Below are positions 6,493-11,320 of a DNA stretch of 11,320 bases, in pieces. The notes under the pieces were generated by a model. It saw nothing but the letters and a program-made list of their open reading frames with translations. It was not told the DNA's origin and made no database searches. The DNA is from Cellvibrionaceae bacterium (GTDB lineage: Bacteria > Pseudomonadota > Gammaproteobacteria > Pseudomonadales > Cellvibrionaceae), in NCBI GenBank assembly GCA_027012915.1, contig JALUYN010000406.1:1-11320 (forward strand), written 5' to 3'. A program made the position numbers and the translations under genes. Position 1 is the first letter of the stretch. Every line of letters starts with the position of its first letter.

Positions 6493-8160
6493 TCACAGTT
6501 CCGCAAATGTGCGAATGCGATTCACCAGAGAGCGAAAGCCATTACTGCGAGAAGGGCTTAGGTATTTTTCCAGTCCCAGCTGTGAAAACACCTCATCGAA
6601 ATCCAAATTCAAAATCTCATCCGATGTTTTGCCGCTGACCAACAGCAACAGTAACACCGACAGTCCTTTGATAACTCTAGAGTCGGTATCGATCAAAAAT
6701 TGGTGTTTGCCATCAGAACGCTTTTGGTGAGTAATCCATACTTCAGACTCGCAGCCTTCGACAAAATTTTCAGCCACGCGAATCTCTGGTTTGGGCGCCA
6801 GTCGTGCAGCCCAACGAGTCAGTTCCCGATAACGCTTCTGCCAGGAGCTTTGTGCGCGCAACTGCTCAACGGCGATACCTTGTAAATTGTCTCTGTGCCA
6901 CAATTCGTCGTGACTTTCTGCAGCATCCACATCAATGTCGACGACCTGCATTGGCATGGCCAATAGCGCCTGAATCAATCTGTCTACATCGCTGCGATCA
7001 TTGTAGGCCGCCAGCGAAATTCTCAAGCTGCCATCGTGCCCCAATCCTTGCATCAGCGGCTGTGCACAGTGATGACCAACGCGGACGGCAATATCGTGCT
7101 CGTCAAGCCAACTGCCAATATCCATAACCGTCACGGGACATTCCGTTCTGGCAACCAACGCGGCGATACCCACGTTGTTTTTGAAATCAGTCAGCAATTG
7201 CAAAGGCCGCTGCTGTACTACTTTTTCCAATTCCGTATGTAAATAGCGGTTAAGGTGACTCTCGTAGGTGGCCATGGCCGCACGATCCAAGCCCTCTATA
7301 AACCGCAAGGCAGCACCCAGCCCGACAATGGCTGCCAGAGAGGAAGTGCCTGGCTCAAAACGGTGCGGTGGTGCCGCGTACTCACTGTGTTGCAGTGAGA
7401 CCCGAGTAATCATTTCACCACCGCCCTGCCAGGGCGCCATAGTTTCCAGTAACTTATAGCGGCCGTAGAGAAAGCCGATACCGGTAGGTCCGTAAAATTT
7501 GTGGGCTGATCCCACCAGGAAATCGCAATCGATTTCTTGCACATCTACCGACTGATGGGCCAACAACTGTGAGGCATCCAGAATTAACAATGCCTGCTGC
7601 GGCAGGTGTTGTTTGAGTTCACTTACGGGCGTCACGAATCCCAGAGCATTGGAAGCCGCAGTAAGCGACACCACTCGCGTTCTATCGCTGACCAGCGCGT
7701 CGAGCTGCTGCAATTGCGGCAAGCCATCCAACTCCGGTAGAAAGCGCAAAACAATCTGTTTTTTCTCCACCAACATCTGCCATGGCACCAGATTGGCGTG
7801 GTGCTCCGCGGTTGACAGAATCACCTCATCGCCGGGCTGCAGCTGCTCGGCCAAACCGTTGACGATAATATTCAGCGCTTCGGTGGCACCGCGAGTAAAG
7901 ACAATTTCTTCGCTGCGCTGCGCATTGATCCAATCGCCCAGGCGTGCGCGCACCTGCTCTACCTGTTCGGTGGCCTGCCGTGCCAATCGATGACTGGAGC
8001 GGTGGGTGTTTGCATTGGAGCGAGTGTAGAAATCCGCAATGGCATCCACCACCACCTGCGGCCGCTGCGTGGTGGCGGCGTTGTCCAAGTAGACCAGGCG
8101 TTCGTTTTCCGGATGAGAGAAAATCGGGAACTGCTGTTTAAACTGTTTTGAATCGAACAT
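6493..8160 (-). CDS. Cysteine desulfurase CsdA fused to SufE/CsdE sulfur acceptor
   Basis: This is a two-domain sulfur-mobilising enzyme of 555 residues from ATG 8160-8158; a TTG three codons upstream gives no better start. Residues 1 to about 405 are a class V, group II (SufS/CsdA-type) PLP enzyme. YLDNAATTQRP (24-34), the PLP-stacking AEHHAN (118-123), ILDASQ (193-198), the PLP lysine in SAHKFYGPTGIG (Lys221), and the persulfide cysteine in RVGHHCAQPL (Cys365) are all present; Arg380 (SLRIS) should bind the cysteine carboxylate. After a linker (406-425), residues 426-555 match SufE/CsdE: YRELTRWAARLAP, then VEGCESEVW (acceptor Cys470), DSRVIKGLSVLLLLLVSGKT and LSPSRSNGF (534-542). E. coli has these as separate proteins (CsdA 401 aa, CsdE 147 aa). 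Both catalytic cysteines are intact. The gene starts 10 nt after tatD, downstream of rimO. Partnership with TcdA is inferred from E. coli; a SufS-SufE role in Fe-S assembly is an alternative. Confidence 0.92.
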   Translation of the reverse strand: MFDSKQFKQQFPIFSHPENERLVYLDNAATTQRPQVVVDAIADFYTRSNANTHRSSHRLARQATEQVEQVRARLGDWINAQRSEEIVFTRGATEALNIIVNGLAEQLQPGDEVILSTAEHHANLVPWQMLVEKKQIVLRFLPELDGLPQLQQLDALVSDRTRVVSLTAASNALGFVTPVSELKQHLPQQALLILDASQLLAHQSVDVQEIDCDFLVGSAHKFYGPTGIGFLYGRYKLLETMAPWQGGGEMITRVSLQHSEYAAPPHRFEPGTSSLAAIVGLGAALRFIEGLDRAAMATYESHLNRYLHTELEKVVQQRPLQLLTDFKNNVGIAALVARTECPVTVMDIGSWLDEHDIAVRVGHHCAQPLMQGLGHDGSLRISLAAYNDRSDVDRLIQALLAMPMQVVDIDVDAAESHDELWHRDNLQGIAVEQLRAQSSWQKRYRELTRWAARLAPKPEIRVAENFVEGCESEVWITHQKRSDGKHQFLIDTDSRVIKGLSVLLLLLVSGKTSDEILNLDFDEVFSQLGLEKYLSPSRSNGFRSLVNRIRTFAEL

Positions 8161-8170
8161 GCAGAGCAAA

Positions 8171-8956
8171 CTAATTGGGAGATATTCGGAACAATTGTCG
8201 AGTATTCAATGCGATTTGTCGAACCACTGTATCCAGCGATTCGCCTTTGATGTGGGCCAGTTCACTGGCAATGGCCGGCAGGTTCAGCGGGGTATTGTCC
8301 AGCCCTTGCTCACCAGATAGTGGCATGTCCGGCGCATCGGTTTCCAGCAACAACGCCTCGAGCGGCAGCTCCTTTATGGCGTTGCGGGTCTTGCGCGCTC
8401 GCTCGTAGGTGATGGTACCACCAACACCTATATAGAAACCCAACTTCCAGTATTGCTCGGCCAGTTGCCGACTGCCGGAAAAGCCGTGAATCACGCCACC
8501 AGCTTCGGGCCTGTATCGACCTAGAATCTGCAGCAACTCATTGTGAGCTCCATAACCGTGCAGGATCAAAGGCAGTTGATGCTCTACTGCCACTTCAACC
8601 TGGACCTCAAGAAAAGGTATCTGCTCGCTGACGGACAGCGGCCGCTTGCCATCCAGCCCACATTCACCAATGGCGACTACAGGATGGCGACCTATAAAAT
8701 CGAGCAACTGCTGTTTCAGCTCGATAGCCGATATGGAGAGCAGTTCCACCCACCAGGGATGCACTCCCGCGGCAATATAGAGGCTGCACAAGTTGCTCGC
8801 GTAGCTATCTCTCAGAGCCACAAGATCAAACCATTGCTCGGGCTCGACGCCTGGAATAATCAAGCCATCGACACCTGCATCGACACACTGTGACAAAACC
8901 GACTCGCGCTGTTCGTCAAAGGCCTCGAAATCAAAATGGCAGTGGCTGTCTATCAC
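8171..8956 (-). CDS. TatD family metal-dependent hydrolase (YjjV-like)
   Basis: This is a TIM-barrel metallohydrolase of the TatD family; relatives act as metal-dependent deoxyribonucleases. The 261-residue protein has the ligands in order: DSHCHFD (His5, His7), GECGLD (Glu98), LHGYGAH (His133), IHGFSG (His157) and ETDAPD (Asp207). Length and order are normal, and the 'GVHPWW' (64-69) and 'ETDAPDMPL' segments resemble E. coli YjjV more than TatD itself. The start is GTG 8956-8954, giving the canonical V/M-IDSHCH start seven nt after GGA; no ATG is available there. It lies 13 nt after rimO and 10 nt before the csdA-csdE fusion, so it belongs to the same operon. The specific substrate cannot be deduced. 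A role in nucleic-acid turnover is a family-level expectation only. Confidence 0.9.
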   Translation of the reverse strand: MIDSHCHFDFEAFDEQRESVLSQCVDAGVDGLIIPGVEPEQWFDLVALRDSYASNLCSLYIAAGVHPWWVELLSISAIELKQQLLDFIGRHPVVAIGECGLDGKRPLSVSEQIPFLEVQVEVAVEHQLPLILHGYGAHNELLQILGRYRPEAGGVIHGFSGSRQLAEQYWKLGFYIGVGGTITYERARKTRNAIKELPLEALLLETDAPDMPLSGEQGLDNTPLNLPAIASELAHIKGESLDTVVRQIALNTRQLFRISPN

Positions 8957-8969
8957 CGATTATTCCAAC

Positions 8970-10310
8970 CTAGTTTCGGATCACGGTACCCCAGAGATCG
9001 TATTCGTCGGCGTGTTCAATTTTCACTTCGACACGATCGCCGACGGAAACGTCGAACTCATCGTTAAGATAGACCACACCATCAATTTCGGGAGCATCAG
9101 CGTAGCTGCGGCCAATGGCGCCCTCATCGTCCACCTCGTCGATCAATACGGTCAGTGTACGGCCGATTTTGCGCTGCAAGCGCGCGGCACTGATGCGCTG
9201 CTGAGTTTCCATAAAGCGCTCCCAGCGCTGCTGCTGCACGTCTTCGGGCACATGATCGGGCAGTTCATTCGCGCCTGCGCCATCAACCGGGGAGTACTTA
9301 AAGCAACCAACACGGTCCAATTGCGCCTCTTCCAGAAAATCTAGCAACATCTGAAAATCTTCTTCAGTTTCGCCGGGGAAACCCACAATAAAGGTAGAGC
9401 GGATTGTCAGATCCGGGCAGAGTTCACGCCAGGCCTTGATGCGGTGCAAAACTTTTTCAGCGTGCGCTGGGCGCTTCATCAGTTTTAAAATGCGCGGACT
9501 GGCGTGCTGAAATGGAATATCGAGATAGGGCAAAATCTTGCCCTCGGCCATCAACGGAATGATCTTATCCACATGGGGATAGGGGTAGACGTAGTGCATG
9601 CGTACCCAAACGCCCAACTCTCCCAGAGCAACCGCCAGATCCTGCATGCGGGTTTCCAGAGCCTGGCCATCGACAAAGTCGAGCTTGTATTTCACATCGA
9701 TACCGTAGGCACTGGTGTCCTGGGAAATAACCAGCAGTTCCTGGACTCCTCCGTCCACCAGCTTTTTCGCCTCTGAAACCACATCGCTGATCGGGCGGCT
9801 GACCAAATCGCCGCGCATGGCAGGGATAATGCAAAAGCTGCAACGGTGGTTACATCCCTCGGAAATCTTCAAATAGGCGTAGTGCTGGGGCGTCAGTTTT
9901 ACGCCCTGAGGTGGCACCAGCTCATGGCGAAACGGGTTCTGATCCTGAGGTGGAATGTAATCGTGGACGGCATTCATCACGGAATCGTAGTCCGCGGGGC
10001 CACTGACACTCAACACATTGGGATTGGCCGCTTTAATGGCTTCGGCATCGCTGCCCTTACCCATGCAGCCGGTAACAATCACCTTGCCGTTCTCACGCAT
10101 GGCCTCTTCGATGGCTTCCATAGACTCCTGCTTGGCGGAGTCAATAAAGCCACAGGTATTCACCACTACCACATCGGCATCGTCGTAGCTCGGCACCACA
10201 TCGTAACCTTCCAGCTTCAGCTTGGTAAGAATGCGCTCTGAGTCCACGAGAGCCTTTGGACAGCCGAGACTGACAAAGCCGACTTTTTGGGATTTGGATT
10301 CTTCTGACAT
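8970..10310 (-). CDS. rimO: Ribosomal protein S12 methylthiotransferase RimO
   Basis: RimO is a radical-SAM methylthiotransferase that adds a methylthio group to the beta carbon of an aspartate (Asp88 in E. coli) of ribosomal protein S12. From ATG 10310-10308 the protein has 446 residues (E. coli 441). The N-terminal UPF0004 domain starts [17 protein letters not shown] and carries three cluster cysteines: Cys17, Cys53 (NTCGFI) and Cys82 (GCMGKG). The radical-SAM motif is [10 protein letters not shown] (Cys153, Cys157, Cys160). The C-terminal TRAM domain covers about 380-446. [12 protein letters not shown] and [13 protein letters not shown] identify RimO rather than MiaB. The frame extends 48 codons further upstream, but that part crosses the likely promoter, so it is rejected; the chosen ATG lacks a clear Shine-Dalgarno. 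It heads the operon with the TatD-type hydrolase and the csdA-csdE fusion. Co-expression of an Fe-S/sulfur-using enzyme with a sulfur-mobilising enzyme is notable. Confidence 0.95.
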   Translation of the reverse strand: MSEESKSQKVGFVSLGCPKALVDSERILTKLKLEGYDVVPSYDDADVVVVNTCGFIDSAKQESMEAIEEAMRENGKVIVTGCMGKGSDAEAIKAANPNVLSVSGPADYDSVMNAVHDYIPPQDQNPFRHELVPPQGVKLTPQHYAYLKISEGCNHRCSFCIIPAMRGDLVSRPISDVVSEAKKLVDGGVQELLVISQDTSAYGIDVKYKLDFVDGQALETRMQDLAVALGELGVWVRMHYVYPYPHVDKIIPLMAEGKILPYLDIPFQHASPRILKLMKRPAHAEKVLHRIKAWRELCPDLTIRSTFIVGFPGETEEDFQMLLDFLEEAQLDRVGCFKYSPVDGAGANELPDHVPEDVQQQRWERFMETQQRISAARLQRKIGRTLTVLIDEVDDEGAIGRSYADAPEIDGVVYLNDEFDVSVGDRVEVKIEHADEYDLWGTVIRN

Positions 10311-10368
10311 GGGAGGGATACCGCTGATTTGCAAACTGCTATTTTTGGGAACTACTAAAGGGACGCGG

Positions 10369-10397
10369 ATTGTACAGAAAACATACGAGCTAGGCCA
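10369..10397 (-). promoter_or_regulatory. Candidate rimO operon promoter
   Basis: On the minus strand TACAAT (10374-10369) is a good -10 box, followed by CCGCG. The -35 at 17 bp (TGGCCT, 10397-10392) is weak. Transcription would begin near 10362, giving a leader of about 50 nt to the rimO ATG. Just upstream is the inverted repeat CGATTC-A-GAATCG (10399-10411), which could bind an activator to offset the weak -35. Confidence 0.45.
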
Positions 10398-10504
10398 TCG
10401 ATTCAGAATCGGCCCGATACGCCCCGGGCAGAACCTGTCATTGAGGCGTAACATGCTTTTGGCATAAATAACTGCCCCCTCCTACCCCGCATCCCACAAA
10501 AGGC

Positions 10505-10532
10505 TTAATACACACATCCAAAATGTTATAAC
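10505..10532 (+). promoter_or_regulatory. Candidate promoter of the ZnuD-type receptor
   Basis: TTAATA (10505-10510) and TATAAC (10527-10532), 16 bp apart, match -35 in 4 of 6 and -10 in 5 of 6. The -10 falls inside the Zur operator, so bound Zur would block RNA polymerase. The leader would be about 115 nt; 10541-10640 shows no other clear element. Confidence 0.45.
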
Positions 10533-10540
10533 ATAACATT
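10522..10540 (+). promoter_or_regulatory. Zur operator (zinc uptake regulator box)
   Basis: AATGTTAT-AAC-ATAACATT is an inverted repeat with perfect 8-bp arms and a 3-bp centre. It has the arm sequence and spacing of the known gammaproteobacterial Zur consensus (AATGTTAT-AnT-ATAACATT core). It lies 114 bp ahead of a receptor gene of the ZnuD type, whose family members are Zur-repressed zinc importers, so sequence and context agree. A Fur box is ruled out by the missing GATAAT repeats. Confidence 0.85.
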
Positions 10541-10643
10541 ACCTAAGCACTCCCCGCTAAACATGCCCACGCCATCGTCAATATAGAGACGCAGGCTCCA
10601 CGGGTCGAGTGCTTGTCCAGATCACCAGCACGTTAAGACCTTT

Positions 10644-10648
10644 GGGAG
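10644..10648 (+). promoter_or_regulatory. Ribosome binding site of the ZnuD-type receptor
   Basis: GGGAG lies 6 nt before ATG 10655 and fixes the start, which is followed at once by a signal peptide. Confidence 0.8.
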
Positions 10649-10654
10649 TAAATA

Positions 10655-11320
10655 ATGAAGTTGAAGTCATTGTCAGCAGCTATTGCGCTGCTGTCAGCGC
10701 CTGTCTATGCCCTGGATGGGAAAATATTGGATGTCGACGGTAAAGCCGTCTCCGGCGCAGAGATCAAAGTCGTGGGCCAGTCAGTCTCAACTACCACTAA
10801 CGAGCAAGGCAACTTTCAATTGGATCTTGATAGTACAGCCCAGTTGCACGTGACTGCTCCGGGTTTTGTACATAAAAATCTTCCCATCAATGCTGACCAA
10901 CTTAGCGAGCCACAACGCATTGTGCTGGCACGCAGTATTATCGAACAGGTGGACGTTGTGGGCCTCCCGCTTCACGCCTCCAATCTGGAATCCGCTATTC
11001 CGATCACAGTTTTGGCGGGTGAAGAGCTACGCAACAAACAAGCCGCTACCTTGGGTGATTCTCTGGCTGGCGAAGTTGGCATACACACCAGTTTCCACGG
11101 AAATGTCGCCAGTACACCTGTGATTCGAGGCTTAAGTGGCTCTCGCGTGCTGATCACTCAAAACAGCCTGGATGTCAGTGATGTCTCTCGAGTTGGGCCG
11201 GATCACTCGGTTGCCTCTGAAGTATCCACGGCGGAGCAGGTGGAAGTTCTACGCGGTCCCTCCACGCTGTTTTTCGGTAGCGGCGCCATTGGTGGTGTGG
11301 TCAATATCGTGGATAAACGT
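10655..11320 (+). CDS. znuD: ZnuD-type TonB-dependent zinc receptor, N-terminal part (partial)
   Basis: This is the start of an outer-membrane TonB-dependent receptor; 222 codons are visible and the frame runs off the right edge. Residues 1-19 (MKLKSLSAAIALLSAPVYA) are a signal peptide. Residues about 20-94 form a carboxypeptidase-regulatory-like beta-sandwich domain (GKILDVDGKAVSGAEIKVVG, TNEQGNFQLDL). A TonB-box-like EQVDVVG follows (97-103), then the plug domain from about 108: TLGDSLAGEVGIH (132-144), PVIRGLSGSRVLI (155-167), VGPDHSVASEVS (180-191), EQVEVLRGPSTLFFGSGAIG (194-213) and GGVVNIVD. The 'LG..LAGE.G', 'PDH...E' and 'LRGPsTL.(y/f)GSGAIGGVVN' signatures match the ZnuD family of zinc receptors. 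The zinc call is strengthened by the Zur operator ahead of the gene. The beta-barrel and the His-rich metal-binding loops lie outside the window, so the metal preference is inferred. Confidence 0.85.
   Translation, partial: MKLKSLSAAIALLSAPVYALDGKILDVDGKAVSGAEIKVVGQSVSTTTNEQGNFQLDLDSTAQLHVTAPGFVHKNLPINADQLSEPQRIVLARSIIEQVDVVGLPLHASNLESAIPITVLAGEELRNKQAATLGDSLAGEVGIHTSFHGNVASTPVIRGLSGSRVLITQNSLDVSDVSRVGPDHSVASEVSTAEQVEVLRGPSTLFFGSGAIGGVVNIVDKR

Noticed and set aside
7613..7993. 126-codon plus-strand ORF inside the csdA-csdE fusion
   Set aside because: It is antisense to strongly conserved catalytic-domain sequence and shows no recognisable protein features; similar long antisense ORFs over other genes were also dropped.
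10311..10454. 48-codon N-terminal extension of rimO
   Set aside because: It runs through the TACAAT -10 box, has no family similarity, and RimO normally starts a few residues before the [12 protein letters not shown] motif.
10522..10540. Fur box instead of Zur box
   Set aside because: The AATGTTAT/ATAACATT arms and 3-bp centre fit Zur; the GATAAT repeats of Fur sites are absent.

Overview
The window looks like chromosomal housekeeping DNA from a marine-type gammaproteobacterium, probably of the Cellvibrionales or a nearby order. This is inferred from the gene families present (RlmG, RimO, TcdA, a CsdA/CsdE pair, a Zur-box ZnuD-type receptor, a membrane-anchored AraC-type regulator), moderate GC and compact operons. 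No tRNA or rRNA gene, CRISPR array, phage gene or transposase gene was seen.

Left part (1-1219, minus strand): the 7-transmembrane N-terminal part of a probable AraC-family regulator runs off the left edge. It lies 3 nt downstream of a secreted MORN-type repeat protein. Next (1320-3301, plus strand): rlmG, encoding a 23S rRNA guanine methyltransferase, overlaps by 4 nt a shortened acyl-CoA-dehydrogenase-like gene. A bidirectional terminator at 3331-3355 separates these from a convergent minus-strand acyl-CoA/fatty-acid desaturase gene (3377-4621). The desaturase shares a divergent promoter region with tcdA (plus, start about 4829).

Middle (5621-6060): a 440-bp gap without genes holds a 286-bp MITE-like element (5770-6055). 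It has 31-bp terminal inverted repeats that match at 30 of 31 positions, and two internal foldback arms that are related to each other in inverted orientation. The ends and arms can be drawn as a cloverleaf.

Right part (minus strand, transcribed from about 10362 down): rimO, a TatD/YjjV-type metal hydrolase, and a cysteine desulfurase fused to a SufE/CsdE sulfur-acceptor domain are spaced 10-13 nt apart and look like one operon. A small conserved gene of unknown function (6061-6396) may follow. At the right edge a ZnuD-type TonB-dependent zinc receptor begins on the plus strand. It is preceded by a perfect-arm Zur operator (10522-10540) that overlaps a candidate -10 box.

Functionally, four loci serve the translation apparatus: RlmG (rRNA methylation), TcdA (cyclisation of t6A37 in tRNA), RimO (ribosomal protein S12 methylthiolation) and the CsdA-CsdE fusion. 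In E. coli the separate CsdA and CsdE proteins partner with TcdA (CsdL); here the first two are one polypeptide encoded near tcdA. The strongest items for a second look are the cloverleaf repeat element, the CsdA-CsdE fusion and the Zur-controlled receptor.
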